Assembly (NCBI GenBank): GCA_038889235.1
Contig: JAWAHN010000001.1
Location: forward strand, 846,852-910,851
Reading direction: 5' to 3'
DNA length: 64,000 nt
Source of the DNA: Candidatus Jordarchaeales archaeon
Lineage (GTDB): Archaea; Asgardarchaeota; Jordiarchaeia; Jordiarchaeales; Freyrarchaeaceae
The notes under the pieces: model-generated
Told to the model about the DNA's origin: nothing
What the model saw: the letters and a program-made list of their open reading frames with translations, nothing else
Databases searched by the model: none
Position numbers and translations under genes: made by a program
In this document: piece by piece, positions 17,248 to 26,108 of the stretch
Numbering within the stretch: the stretch's first letter is position 1
How the letters are laid out: each line of letters begins with the position of its first letter

Positions 17248-17547
17248 TTACGTGGTTTGTAATGGGCGGAGATGTTCGGGCCTTACCGTTGCCTTCTTGA
17301 CTTTGCTTCCTACCTCTAGTGCTACAACATAAGCTCTTCCTCTTTTCTCAATCACAGTACCAACTTTTCCGTGGAAACGTTTATGAGGCTGCCCTTTGTG
17401 GACACTCGGATCTATTAAAATGACCACTTTTTCACCAATTTTGTAATCGTAAAGCAATCTGTCGGGTGGAGGGAGCCCTCTCTTCCTTGGATGCTTCTTT
17501 AAGAGTTTCCTAGTCCGAGTTCTATAACCTTTGGAGTTACGAACCAA
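17248..17547 (-). CDS. rpl21e: 50S ribosomal protein L21e
   Basis: Large-subunit protein specific to archaea and eukaryotes. The 99 residues start VRNSKGYRTRTRKLLKKHPR and contain the SH3-like core VHKGQPHKRFHGKVGTVIE, both diagnostic. It is the first gene of the L21e-Rpo4-DUF655-KsgA-Mtq2 string. The 170 bases upstream contain AT-rich sequence suitable for the operon promoter. Basic composition and length are as expected. Confidence 0.95.
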   Translation of the reverse strand: MVRNSKGYRTRTRKLLKKHPRKRGLPPPDRLLYDYKIGEKVVILIDPSVHKGQPHKRFHGKVGTVIEKRGRAYVVALEVGSKVKKATVRPEHLRPLQTT

Positions 17548-17717
17548 TGCTCTAAACCTCCATTAGAGAAATTAAGGGTTTCGAGCTAACGTTGGTTTTG
17601 ACTTGAAATTATCGAGTCTTGCTTTAGGGGAAAGTCGTTTTCGAATAGTGATAACTATGCCTGGTATATAAATTTTTAGAGTTAGTGGGAGGAAAGGGTA
17701 TAAAAGTAAAAACCTGT

Positions 17718-18692
17718 TCATGATGAAAAAATTACTTCACGACTGGCTCTTTTGAAAAAGAGTAGTTCTCCATCCCTTATTGCAGCTTCTATTTCTTCAC
17801 CTTCTCTAAGTTGCTCTACCCCGGAGGAAAGTGTGACTTCTAGGGTATCATATGTTTCAAGATCCATCAGCTGTATGTTGCCCCCCGCTGTTGAAATTAC
17901 CATGTATTTTCTAGTCGTAAGGTTTTCTCTGGGAGGGGCTTCGGTGACGAGTTCCGTACTTGAATGAGTTGGCGCTTTGGGTGGGAGTCTGAGTGCTATT
18001 GAGAGCACACCTTTCTTTCCGTCTCTCACACTTTTGAGCTTAAAGGTTTCCGTGGCGTCAGCGTCAAGTATGTCTTTCAGTTTGTGGGCTAAACTTCGTG
18101 CAAAACCTTGCGATGAAAACTTGACGTCAAAACCTGTCTTTTTTTCCTCAACTTTATATGAAACGTTTTTTAAGCGGGCGGATTCCTCAATTATGGAGAG
18201 GATCTTTTTACGTGTCCCTGCATCTATTTTCCCATCAAAGCTTCTGAATTGTAAAATTGCCTCCTTAGGTTCTTTCTTTATTCTTGCGCACGTAGGGCAT
18301 TTTTCAAATTTTAAGTTAAACAGAACGGTTGTTTTTTCTTCGAGGGTTAGTTCAGATTCTTTGTAAATCACACTTAGCACAAAGCGATTGCTTCCCTCTC
18401 TAATTGAGGGGTGTTCTCCTAATTGAGTTTCAAAAGTGACTGTTCCAGCAAGCTCAGAGTGCAAGGGAGCTTTAACGAAGTTCTCAATTATCTCTTTAAC
18501 TACTTCTCTCAGTAATTTAGAGGTAGGCTCAAACCACTTTCCTTTAACCCTGTATCTTAAGCAGAGAGGACATACTAACGCCTTAACATTGAACGATGCG
18601 TGGTCGATTTCCCGCCTAAAATAGCACGGTAAGCAGAGATTTTCAATAAAGCGGCCACTTGTCTTACCGCAAAGCGCACAAAACTTAGCCAT
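17718..18692 (-). CDS. NMD3-like ribosomal factor
   Basis: Archaeal relative of NMD3, which in eukaryotes escorts the 60S subunit. The N-terminus carries the paired zinc knuckles CALCGKTSGRFIENLCLPCY and CPLC, with a further CPTC later. Two alpha/beta domains and a C-terminal beta-rich domain follow, as in NMD3. The 324 residues are slightly short but in range. The start ATG has GGGGGGTGA upstream. It precedes DUF424 and aIF2 beta in reading order, a neighbourhood typical for this family. Confidence 0.86.
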   Translation of the reverse strand: MAKFCALCGKTSGRFIENLCLPCYFRREIDHASFNVKALVCPLCLRYRVKGKWFEPTSKLLREVVKEIIENFVKAPLHSELAGTVTFETQLGEHPSIREGSNRFVLSVIYKESELTLEEKTTVLFNLKFEKCPTCARIKKEPKEAILQFRSFDGKIDAGTRKKILSIIEESARLKNVSYKVEEKKTGFDVKFSSQGFARSLAHKLKDILDADATETFKLKSVRDGKKGVLSIALRLPPKAPTHSSTELVTEAPPRENLTTRKYMVISTAGGNIQLMDLETYDTLEVTLSSGVEQLREGEEIEAAIRDGELLFFKRASREVIFSS

Positions 18693-18724
18693 AAGTCACC
18701 CCCCTTCTTTCCAACCGTCAAACT

Positions 18725-19024
18725 CTAAAGAAGTACTTTTTGGGCATGTGCAATTCCTTGAATTTTTATCACACCATCGGGGTGGATTAATCCAGCTTCT
18801 ATAGCTTTCGAGATTATCGTGTTACCAACCAGGTTCACAATGGTCGCCCGCTCTATAGCCTTTAGCGCGTCTTCAATCGATACGAGGCGACCACCGTAAA
18901 ATGATTCTTTTACCTCGAGTTTAAGGTTTCCTTCCCTAAATGTTTTACCTATTAAGTCTTCGTCACAAACTGCAACTAGAAGTTCTCGCCCCACGTATTT
19001 CTCTGAAAGGTAGACCTTCATCAT
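18725..19024 (-). CDS. DUF424 family protein
   Basis: Small archaeal protein of the DUF424 family with no established biochemical role. Hallmarks are the start MKVYLSEKYVGRELLVAVCD, the centre FYGGRLVSIEDALKAIERA, and the end EAGLIHPDGVIKIQGIAHAQ. It is nearly always linked to NMD3 and aIF2 beta genes, as here, which suggests a role in translation or ribosome assembly. The length of 99 residues is standard. Confidence 0.88.
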   Translation of the reverse strand: MMKVYLSEKYVGRELLVAVCDEDLIGKTFREGNLKLEVKESFYGGRLVSIEDALKAIERATIVNLVGNTIISKAIEAGLIHPDGVIKIQGIAHAQKVLL

Positions 19025-19033
19025 GTTACCTTC

Positions 19034-19447
19034 CTATATATGCTTCACAGAGAAGCGCGCCCCACAAGCTTCACACACCAGGTAGTAAATTCGTTTTTCT
19101 TTCTCCAGCCGCGTATCCGGCCGCCCACATTCACGACATATAACATAGCCCTGCACATAACGCTCAATTATTTTGTTAAACGCGGCTTCATTAAAAACCC
19201 CTTGAAAAACTGCCTTGGTTCCTTCAATGTTTCCTGCTGTTGCCAATTCCCTAGCTAGGAACCTCAAGAGGTGTTGAGGATCTCTGTTAAGGCGCTCGCA
19301 TATCTCTTTAAAGTTTCTGAGCGTCGTTATTTTTCCATCTATCGTTATTACGGCACGCGGAACTTCGAAACGCGGTCGTTCTGAAACATCCTTTTGAAAC
19401 TGGCTCCTAGCTCTATCTAGAAGGGCTTCATACTCCGCCTCATCCAA
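19034..19447 (-). CDS. Translation initiation factor aIF2 beta
   Basis: Beta subunit of aIF2, binding the gamma subunit encoded near the left end of this window. The 137-residue protein has an N-terminal helix, the core domain KITTLRNFKEICERLNRDPQHLLRFL, and a C-terminal zinc ribbon with CRECGRPDT and CEACGARF (four Cys). The length is normal. It is packed between the DUF424 and OB-fold genes. No intron signature is seen here, unlike its gamma partner. Confidence 0.95.
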   Translation of the reverse strand: MDEAEYEALLDRARSQFQKDVSERPRFEVPRAVITIDGKITTLRNFKEICERLNRDPQHLLRFLARELATAGNIEGTKAVFQGVFNEAAFNKIIERYVQGYVICRECGRPDTRLEKEKRIYYLVCEACGARFSVKHI

Positions 19448-19449
19448 AC

Positions 19450-20088
19450 TTATCTCTCTCCGTTACTTTCGTCTAGATTACCTAAACGCTTGTAATAACC
19501 ATTGTCAGTCTCATATATTATACCTTCTCTTAGCAGCAGGTCAAGAGCGTTCTCCAATTCTTCTTCCGCCACATTTAAAAGTTTTCCTAAGGTTGACTTT
19601 GAAACACCGTTTCCAGTGTCTAGGCTGTCTATTATCTTTATAATTCCCTTAAGGAGGGCAGTTTTTCTTTGATGGGGGCGTGTTTCGCTTAAAAGCGACT
19701 GGAATACGAGTATTTCGAGTTCTCGAACCAGTTCCCAGTTGGGGTCTTCGACCTTAATTATAAGTTCTGGAACCAGGTAAACTTCGCCTTTGTAGACGCG
19801 CACCAATCCCGCTACGTCGACTATGTCTCCTATGTTTATGTTGCTAGCCACATCTTTCCCCCTCCAAACCTTTACCCTAATGGTTCCGGTACCATCGTCA
19901 AGAGTGAATGAAACATAATTGCCTATTTCGCTTCTAAACACATCAACAACCGTTCCCATAACTCTTACTTTGCCTGTCTTAATGCCGGACTTAGTGGTAA
20001 GAACGAATTTACCCGGCTCCGGATTTTCGACGGAGCCACCGATCACTTCGGATATTCGTAGCTTTCGCGCCGGTTCCCAAAACGACAT
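19450..20088 (-). CDS. OB-fold single-stranded DNA binding protein, RPA32-like with winged helix
   Basis: Residues of about 35-115 form an OB-fold (VRVMGTVVDVF, YVSFTLDDGTGTIRVKVW, IGDIVDVAGLVRVYKGEVYLV) of the RPA/SSB type. A C-terminal winged helix follows (GVSKSTLGKLLNVAEEELENAL), as in RPA32. It likely binds single-stranded DNA in replication or repair, or acts as an accessory RPA subunit. At 212 residues it fits archaeal RPA-associated proteins. It sits one base upstream of aIF2 beta in the same transcription unit. Confidence 0.82.
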   Translation of the reverse strand: MSFWEPARKLRISEVIGGSVENPEPGKFVLTTKSGIKTGKVRVMGTVVDVFRSEIGNYVSFTLDDGTGTIRVKVWRGKDVASNINIGDIVDVAGLVRVYKGEVYLVPELIIKVEDPNWELVRELEILVFQSLLSETRPHQRKTALLKGIIKIIDSLDTGNGVSKSTLGKLLNVAEEELENALDLLLREGIIYETDNGYYKRLGNLDESNGER

Positions 20089-20105
20089 TGCACAAGCCTC
20101 TAGTG

Positions 20106-20975
20106 TTAAATCTTGATTCCATTCTTAACCTGGATTTCTAAGCCATATATCTTTTCCACATTATCTTTGCATATTTTCCAGAAGACTTCTTCGCTGACAC
20201 CTTTCGAAATTAAGCGTTTAACAGTTTTCGGGGCGCTTCTTGGATCAAGGACGGCGCCGGGACGTTTAGGATCATCAATGAAGTCGGTTTCAATTAGAAA
20301 ATCCGTACCGAAATCTAAGGCTTTTGCGACGTTCTTTTCTGTTGCTAACACTGACGGGAAAATACCTCTCGCCAGGAGAGGCTTTATGTCGGGAGGCGCA
20401 AAGTGTTTTATGATACGACTGGTTTTGAAGCCTATTCTTTTAATCATATCTGAGAGTGCATCTATTTCTTTTTCTCCAAGTCGACCCGTATGTAGCTGGA
20501 CGGGGCAGTCCACGTCTTTAGCTAGTGTTAGAGCGTATTCTAACAACTGGTTGGACGCCGCAAGAACCTCGTCACTCACCGGATAGTGGGGGAGACCTAC
20601 CTCTCCTATTGCTACGGCTTTTTGTTTACAAACCCATTCGGCCGCCTTCTCAAGTCCCTTTTTAATTAGTTCAGTAGCTTCACTTAATGGGACCCCTTCA
20701 TTTAGTAGGTATGTAAGTTCCGCTGGGTGTACACCAACAACCGCGAAGGCTTGCAAACCTAAATCTAGTAGCTTTTTAACAGATGCAAAAGTTAACGTGT
20801 AACAGCGATCGAAGTCGGATGGGCTCGTTAAGTGCACGTCATAGCTCCAACTCGGCAAACTGACCACGAATAAAGCTGTCCCACCCTGAGATTTGAAGGC
20901 TTTCCCGACAGCTTCAGCACCTGAGCCTTTAATAGGGTTCACGTGTATGTGATTATCTGTCACCGGAATCAACAT
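20106..20975 (-). CDS. TatD-like metal-dependent hydrolase
   Basis: TIM-barrel hydrolase of the TatD group. The metal ligands are visible: TDNHIHVNP at the N-terminus, the Glu in AIGEVGLPHYP, the His in VQLHTGRLG, the His in IIKHFAPP, and the Asp in LIETDFIDDP. These families act as nucleases or other phosphoesterases, and the substrate here is unknown. I chose the ATG at 20975, which has GGGGTGA upstream; the frame opens six codons earlier. It is the promoter-proximal gene of the OB-fold/aIF2 beta/DUF424 string. Confidence 0.82.
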   Translation of the reverse strand: MLIPVTDNHIHVNPIKGSGAEAVGKAFKSQGGTALFVVSLPSWSYDVHLTSPSDFDRCYTLTFASVKKLLDLGLQAFAVVGVHPAELTYLLNEGVPLSEATELIKKGLEKAAEWVCKQKAVAIGEVGLPHYPVSDEVLAASNQLLEYALTLAKDVDCPVQLHTGRLGEKEIDALSDMIKRIGFKTSRIIKHFAPPDIKPLLARGIFPSVLATEKNVAKALDFGTDFLIETDFIDDPKRPGAVLDPRSAPKTVKRLISKGVSEEVFWKICKDNVEKIYGLEIQVKNGIKI

Positions 20976-21082
20976 AAAATCACCCCAAAGCAATCATTTA
21001 AACGAGTAACACTTAAAGAATAAAAATGTAGGGAACTGAAAGCGGTAAGGGAAAGCGATATAAGGCGCTCGAGGTGGTCGAG

Positions 21083-21397
21083 GTGGTCGTGGTAGTTTTT
21101 GTGACAGCCAAAGAGAGCGAAGCCGAGAAAATTGCTTCTGAGCTTATTAATAGGCGTTTAGCCGCGTGCGTCAACATATTACCCGGAGCCACGTCGATTT
21201 ACTGGTGGCAGGGGAAGGTTGAAAAGGATAGGGAGAGCTTACTGGTGATCAAGTCTGATGAAAAAGTGCTGGATAAGCTTGTTGAGGCCGTTAAACAAGT
21301 GCATAGTTACACGGTGCCCGAGATAATAGCTGTGAACGTGGTTGGAGGGTCAAGGGACTACATTAAGTGGGTTGAAGAAAACTTGTCAAGAGAGTGA
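21083..21397 (+). CDS. cutA: Divalent cation tolerance protein CutA1
   Basis: Small trimeric protein linked to metal tolerance in bacteria; its role in archaea is unclear. Hallmarks are FVTAKESEAEKIASELINRR, RLAACVNILPG, SIYWWQGKVEKD and YTVPEIIAVNV. The start is ambiguous. A direct repeat of GAGGTGGTC puts several in-frame GTG codons (21074, 21083, 21089) behind equally good Shine-Dalgarno copies, and I chose the middle one. It is followed closely by the nucleotidyltransferase gene. Confidence 0.9.
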   Translation: MVVVVFVTAKESEAEKIASELINRRLAACVNILPGATSIYWWQGKVEKDRESLLVIKSDEKVLDKLVEAVKQVHSYTVPEIIAVNVVGGSRDYIKWVEENLSRE

Positions 21398-21404
21398 CCT
21401 CTAA

Positions 21405-22115
21405 TTGGCAAAGAAACCTGTTAGAAGAGGGGACAGAGTTGAGGTCGTTTATTCTGATGAAAGGTGGAGGCTCCTAGCTGAGCTTAGAAAGAGAGCAGTG
21501 CAAGTGATTAGGAAGCTTAGAGAACACGGGTTAGACGCAATAGTTCACGGCAGTGTTGCACGAGGCGATGTCACAAAACACAGTGACGTTGATATCGTGA
21601 TACCATACCAAGTTGCATCGTTTAAGGTAGAAACCGCGCTTGGAGAATTATTTCCGACTTTCATGGAGAAATCTATAGTCCAAGCAACGCCGCAGCATGC
21701 ACCCAAAGCACATATACAAGTTGACGATAAATTGACAGTTACATTTCCTTTAGCTAAACTTAGTAGACTTGAGTGTGAATTTTACGGCTTCGGTGGAGTA
21801 GTTAACCTTGAACAACTCGAAAGAGGGGAGAGGGTGCCAGGTGTAGACAAGAGACTCATGCTTATAGAACCAACGGATAGAGGACATTTAGAAAGTCCAA
21901 TCATAGGAAGAGAGAGCATCGTTGCAAAAAAATTAGGGATAAGTGTTGAAACAGTTCAACAGAGAGTTAGAGTGCTAACAAGGCGCGACGAAATAGGGAG
22001 GACTGGAGTTTATTTTAAAAGAAGCTTGGAAGACGACGAAAGCTTTGAAGACGTTCTAAAGAAAATGGCTGAACGAGACCCAGTTATAAGAGGAAGACTT
22101 AGGTGGGGTGCATGA
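21405..22115 (+). CDS. Nucleotidyltransferase-domain protein
   Basis: Carries the polymerase-beta-like nucleotidyltransferase signature IVHGSVARGDVTKHSDVDIVI (about residues 46-66, given here in shorter parts: GSVARGD and SDVDI), with the metal-binding Asp pair. The C-terminal half has a winged-helix-like part (SIVAKKLGISVETVQQRVRV). It may transfer a nucleotide to RNA or protein; the substrate is unknown. The start is TTG. Its stop overlaps the start of the radical SAM gene, so the two products may work together. Confidence 0.8.
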   Translation: MAKKPVRRGDRVEVVYSDERWRLLAELRKRAVQVIRKLREHGLDAIVHGSVARGDVTKHSDVDIVIPYQVASFKVETALGELFPTFMEKSIVQATPQHAPKAHIQVDDKLTVTFPLAKLSRLECEFYGFGGVVNLEQLERGERVPGVDKRLMLIEPTDRGHLESPIIGRESIVAKKLGISVETVQQRVRVLTRRDEIGRTGVYFKRSLEDDESFEDVLKKMAERDPVIRGRLRWGA

Positions 22116-23191
22116 GGGTCAGAAAGCTTCAAGACGGATGTTCATGGGTTTTGGGAAAACTACCGGAGGGGTGCAAGCTTTGTGCAAAAGGGGCAAAATT
22201 AGTCCTATTTATAACAGGAAAGTGTTTACTCCCAAAGGAGTGTTCATGGCTTTGTCCTGTCTCTAATGAAAAGAAAGGCGTGGATGTAATATATGCGAAC
22301 GAGAGACGTGTTATAAGCATCGAGGAAGTTTTAGAGGAAGCGTCATTAATGGATGCTGAGGGTACGGGAATAACCGGGGGAGAGCCTCTCCTAGTCTTAG
22401 ACCGCACCATTAATTTCATTAAGTGTTTAAAGGAGAATTTTGGCGAGAAGCACCATGTACATGTTTATACTTCAGGAAAAAACCTTACAAAAGAAGAGCT
22501 TAACAAACTGGTAGACGCCGGCTTGGATGAGCTTAGGATACATATACCAACGTTAGAAGTTTTAAGACTAGCCTTAGAATACCCCGTCAGGGTTGGTGTA
22601 GAGATACCCGTAATTCCAGGCTCAGAAGAAAATTTAGTGAAGCTTGCTTTTCAACTAGACGAGCTGGGAGTAGACTTCCTGAACTTGAACGAACTGGAGT
22701 TCTCAGAGAGCAATGCGGAGGAATTGAGGCGGAGAGGCATTTTTCCGCGGGATGACGGAATTGCCGCTGAGGGGAGTGAAGAAGCGGCGACACGATTGCT
22801 AGAAGCCGTCAAAGGCTCACTTTCGTTAAACATCCATTACTGTTCGGCACGGTTCAAAGACAGTGTACAGCTAAGGAACAGGTTTCTTAGAAGAGCACAG
22901 AGAGTTGCACGACCCTACGAGATAATATCGGATGACGGACTTCTTGTTAAAGGAGTCATACACGGTGTCCCGGTTTCAGAGTTGGATAAACTCGCCGAGT
23001 TTCTGAAGAAGAAGTTTAAAATTAAACAAGAAATGATATGGGTAAACTATGAGAAAGAAAGGATAGAAACTTCAATCGAAATAGCATACAAAATCGCGAA
23101 GAAGCTGCGGGAGCGGAACTTCGAAATAGGGATACTTGAAGAGTACCCAACGCATCCCCCTAGGCTTGAAGTGGAATACACTCCGCTTTAA
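22112..23191 (+). CDS. Radical SAM protein with unusual Cys spacing
   Basis: Radical SAM fold inferred from a Cys triad at residues 38, 44 and 48 (GKCLLPKECSWLCPVS, spacing CX5CX3C instead of CX3CX2C). It is followed by GITGGEPLLVLDRTINFIKCL, the SAM-binding GGEP motif. An extra CKLC pair lies just before the triad. The C-terminal domain (about 260-359) has an alpha/beta appearance. The ATG overlaps the stop of the nucleotidyltransferase gene (ATGA). The reaction is unknown. Archaeal relatives with the same spacing exist in my memory, but I cannot name a function. Confidence 0.78.
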   Translation: MRVRKLQDGCSWVLGKLPEGCKLCAKGAKLVLFITGKCLLPKECSWLCPVSNEKKGVDVIYANERRVISIEEVLEEASLMDAEGTGITGGEPLLVLDRTINFIKCLKENFGEKHHVHVYTSGKNLTKEELNKLVDAGLDELRIHIPTLEVLRLALEYPVRVGVEIPVIPGSEENLVKLAFQLDELGVDFLNLNELEFSESNAEELRRRGIFPRDDGIAAEGSEEAATRLLEAVKGSLSLNIHYCSARFKDSVQLRNRFLRRAQRVARPYEIISDDGLLVKGVIHGVPVSELDKLAEFLKKKFKIKQEMIWVNYEKERIETSIEIAYKIAKKLRERNFEIGILEEYPTHPPRLEVEYTPL

Positions 23192-24097
23192 CTACTGAGT
23201 GCTCTCTCTTCCTTGAAGGACTTGGGCTTGGAATGTTTGTTTTGAGGTTAAATCCATTATGGCGTTTTCCAGTATTTTAAGGATACGGCTCCTGTAGCTA
23301 GGGTCAATGGCAACCATACCATGCGCCTTCAAACCAAGTATTTCACTTATCTTTTCTGGTGGAAGAGCATTTGGAAGGTCTTGCTTGTTTGCTATAAGTA
23401 TCACTTTAGCTGGTTTTAGAAAACCTGAAATTTGGTGGAATAGCTCCTTTGCCTCATAAACCCCCTTAGGCGTTGATTCACAAACGAAAAGAATAATGTC
23501 GGCATCTCTTGTTAGTCTCTCCCAGAGAACCCTAAACCTTTCCTGTCCACCTAAATCCCAAAGTATTAGCCTGATGTTGAGCGAGGATAAGTCAAATTCC
23601 CTGATGTTTACCAGCATGGTCGGAGGGTGACTTTCCCCTATATTCTCGCCCGTGATTAGGTTTATGAGGGAGGTCTTACCCACGTTTTCCCTGCCTACTA
23701 GTGCAATTTTAATATGAGATTTCATTATGTCGTCTGCAAAGGCCTCAAATTTCTTGAAAATAGATACATTGCCGTTCCATTCCTGGAGTTCCTTCGAAAA
23801 AAGGTTTAGAAAGGTGTCTCTTAACGCCTTTAATTTCCTCTTCAAAATATCATCTTTCTCACTCTTATCTGCACAAATCACGAAAAGTAGATCTCCATGT
23901 GTAGAGTAGACAAATTTTATGTTCCTCATAACTACGGATTCTATTTCTTCTTCAGAGTCAAAGGATTTTATGAAGGATGCAAAAGCAGTTAAAAAACCGG
24001 AAATTATACTCTCATCTACATATTGTTTGTGGTATGACTTATGGAACAAACAAATTCCGGAAGAAGTTATGATGTAAATGTCCCAAATCAAGAGCAA
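23192..24097 (-). CDS. Arf/Ras-like small GTPase with N-terminal longin/roadblock-like domain
   Basis: Residues of about 1-120 resemble a longin/roadblock-type module (YIITSSGICLFHKSY, FVYSTHGDLLFVICAD). Residues of about 128-290 are a small GTPase: P-loop GRENVGKTS (135-143), switch I Thr 160, WDLGGQERF (180-188) and NKQD (237-240). WDxGGQ and NKQD are features of the Arf/Sar group. There is no lipidation motif at the C-terminus. Such fusions occur in TACK and Asgard archaea. It could act in membrane-associated signalling; the partner is unknown. It converges on the radical SAM gene with no gap. Confidence 0.84.
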   Translation of the reverse strand: MLLIWDIYIITSSGICLFHKSYHKQYVDESIISGFLTAFASFIKSFDSEEEIESVVMRNIKFVYSTHGDLLFVICADKSEKDDILKRKLKALRDTFLNLFSKELQEWNGNVSIFKKFEAFADDIMKSHIKIALVGRENVGKTSLINLITGENIGESHPPTMLVNIREFDLSSLNIRLILWDLGGQERFRVLWERLTRDADIILFVCESTPKGVYEAKELFHQISGFLKPAKVILIANKQDLPNALPPEKISEILGLKAHGMVAIDPSYRSRILKILENAIMDLTSKQTFQAQVLQGRESTQ

Positions 24098-24253
24098 GCC
24101 TCCGAGAAAAACAACATTTCTTTACCAATTTTTTATTTTTAGATTTAAAAATATTTTTTGAGAAACCAATAACCATGGTCGTAGAACTATGCGAGAAAAA
24201 TCTTAAAAGCGTGCGAGTGAATTTAACCTTCGACGTGAACAGGAGGAGTATGC

Positions 24254-24568
24254 ATGGACATTCTTGTGATCGGAGACAGAGACACGGTAATTGGGTTTAA
24301 ACTTGCAGGAGTCTCTTCCGCTTTAGAAGTTAGAAGTCCCGAGGAGGCAAAAGTGGCCCTAAAAAATGCGTTCCAACAGCGTAATATTGGAGTAATAATG
24401 ATCCCAAAAAAGTTGGCGCAAGAGATAAAGTCATTCATAAGTAAATTAACTGAGGAGGCAGATTTCCCAATAATTGTCGAGATTCCTGGAAAGGAAGGAG
24501 TGGAAGAAGAAGTTGATGCTTTGAGGGAGCTCATAAGGAAGGCGGTAGGCATAGAGATTAAGTTTTAG
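24254..24568 (+). CDS. atpF: A-type ATP synthase subunit F
   Basis: Small regulatory subunit of the archaeal A-type ATPase stalk. The 104-residue protein starts MDILVIGDRDTVIGFKLAGV, the family signature, and ends with ALRELIRKAVGIEIKF. It has a strong AGGAGGAG at the right distance from the ATG. No other ATPase subunit is in the window, so the gene is detached from the usual atp operon. It converges on pyrI with two bases between. Confidence 0.9.
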   Translation: MDILVIGDRDTVIGFKLAGVSSALEVRSPEEAKVALKNAFQQRNIGVIMIPKKLAQEIKSFISKLTEEADFPIIVEIPGKEGVEEEVDALRELIRKAVGIEIKF

Positions 24569-24570
24569 CT

Positions 24571-25053
24571 TTAAAGATTCCGGAGAATCTCTTCAGCGCC
24601 CATCGACCTACCGCAGTACTCGCACCTGATCATCAAAGGACTTTGTTCTTCAACTCTAAACCGTGGAACTATGGGTTCACCACTGTTAGTGATGCAATTG
24701 GGATTAACGCACTTAGGAAAGCCCTCGATTACCTCTGGCAGCTTGACTTTTTCTTTCTTTACGATTTTGTAGTCTCTCACAATGTTTATTGTTGCGCTGG
24801 GAGAAATTAATGCTATTTTGTGCACTTCATTGGGATCAAGCTCTTTTCCTTCAATTTTGACTATGTCTTTCTTTCCGATTTTTTCGCTCGGAACGTGCAT
24901 AACTATACTTACGATGTTGTCTTCTTTCCCGCAGATTCCGAGTATCTTTAAAACCTTTAGCGCCATGCCGTTGGTTATATGATCAATTACCGTTCCATCC
25001 CGTATTTTTCTTACTCTAAGTTCTTTCTCGAAAACCTCAGCAGCCAAAACCAA
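24571..25053 (-). CDS. pyrI: Aspartate carbamoyltransferase regulatory chain
   Basis: Regulatory subunit that binds nucleotide effectors and PyrB. Motifs: RKIRDGTVIDHITNGMALKVL at the N-terminus (allosteric domain) and the zinc domain with four Cys, CVNPNCITN and CEYCG. The length of 160 residues is typical. The start is a TTG (25053, or 25047 in frame). It is divergent from pyrB, which is unusual because pyrB and pyrI are more often co-directional; the 110 bases between them must carry both promoters. Confidence 0.94.
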   Translation of the reverse strand: MVLAAEVFEKELRVRKIRDGTVIDHITNGMALKVLKILGICGKEDNIVSIVMHVPSEKIGKKDIVKIEGKELDPNEVHKIALISPSATINIVRDYKIVKKEKVKLPEVIEGFPKCVNPNCITNSGEPIVPRFRVEEQSPLMIRCEYCGRSMGAEEILRNL

Positions 25054-25166
25054 CGACCTCTGTCTTTTAGTGAAAGGTCGAGTAGAGGAAAGGTTAATTT
25101 GTTATAAAAAGGTATTCTTTTCCCGCTTAAGACTTAGGTCAGCTGCTTAAGTTCGGAGGTAAAACG

Positions 25167-26090
25167 TTGGCGAAAGGCATCCTCGGACTGAAACATGTCG
25201 TTTCAATAAAAGATTTTTCCAGGAGACATATTGAGTGGCTTAACGAAGAAGCCGAAAAAATGGAGCCAATTTTTAGGGTTGGAAGTGATGTGCTAAAAGG
25301 AAAAATACTGGCGACTTTGTTCATGGAACCCAGCACACGTACTCGTCTTTCGTTTGCAACTGCGATGTACAAGTTAGGGGGCAATGTTATAGGGTTCGAG
25401 AGCATGGAGGCTTCGTCCATGGCTAAAGGGGAGAATCTTAACGATACAATTAAAACGGTCGAGAACTACTGCGACGCCATAGTTTTACGTCACTGGCTTG
25501 AGGGAGCTGCTAAATTCGCTTCAGAAATATCCAGCGTCCCCATTATAAACGCCGGCTCAGGGACTGAGGAGCACCCAACCCAGGCACTTCTCGACATCTT
25601 CACAATAAAAAGAGAGATGGGGACGATAGACGGTTTGAATATAGCTATAATGGGAGATTTAAAGTACGGGCGTACTGTTAAATCTCTTTGTTACGGTCTT
25701 GCTAATTTCGACGTCGAAATATACTTAGTATCTCCCGAGAGTCTGAGGATGCCTGAAGACGTGATACGCTACTTAGAGAAAAGAGGAAAGCGAGTTGAAG
25801 AACATAACACGCTTGACAAAATAATAAACAAAATAGACGTGTTGTACGTTACTAGGCTGCAAAAAGAAAGATTTCCGGATATTGCTGAGTACGAGAAACT
25901 TAGGGGGAGCTACAAAATAGATGTGAAAACACTTAGCAATGCAAAAAGGAACATGATAATCCTGCACCCGTTGCCTAGGATAGATGAAATAGACCCGGAA
26001 GTCGATAAAACCCATCATGCAAGATACTTTAAACAGCCTTTCTACGGGGTTCTTGTAAGAATGGCTATCCTGAAAAATTTGCTTTCATAA
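25167..26090 (+). CDS. pyrB: Aspartate carbamoyltransferase catalytic chain
   Basis: Second step of pyrimidine synthesis. The carbamoyl-phosphate site FMEPSTRTRLSFATAM, the 80s loop SSMAKGENLNDTI, VLRHWLEGAAKFA, and HPTQALLDIFTI are all present, with the C-terminal HPLPRIDEI. It is 307 residues, full length. The start is TTG. Its partner PyrI is encoded divergently just upstream. Confidence 0.96.
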   Translation: MAKGILGLKHVVSIKDFSRRHIEWLNEEAEKMEPIFRVGSDVLKGKILATLFMEPSTRTRLSFATAMYKLGGNVIGFESMEASSMAKGENLNDTIKTVENYCDAIVLRHWLEGAAKFASEISSVPIINAGSGTEEHPTQALLDIFTIKREMGTIDGLNIAIMGDLKYGRTVKSLCYGLANFDVEIYLVSPESLRMPEDVIRYLEKRGKRVEEHNTLDKIINKIDVLYVTRLQKERFPDIAEYEKLRGSYKIDVKTLSNAKRNMIILHPLPRIDEIDPEVDKTHHARYFKQPFYGVLVRMAILKNLLS

Positions 26091-26108
26091 AAGATACGTA
26101 AGGGATTA

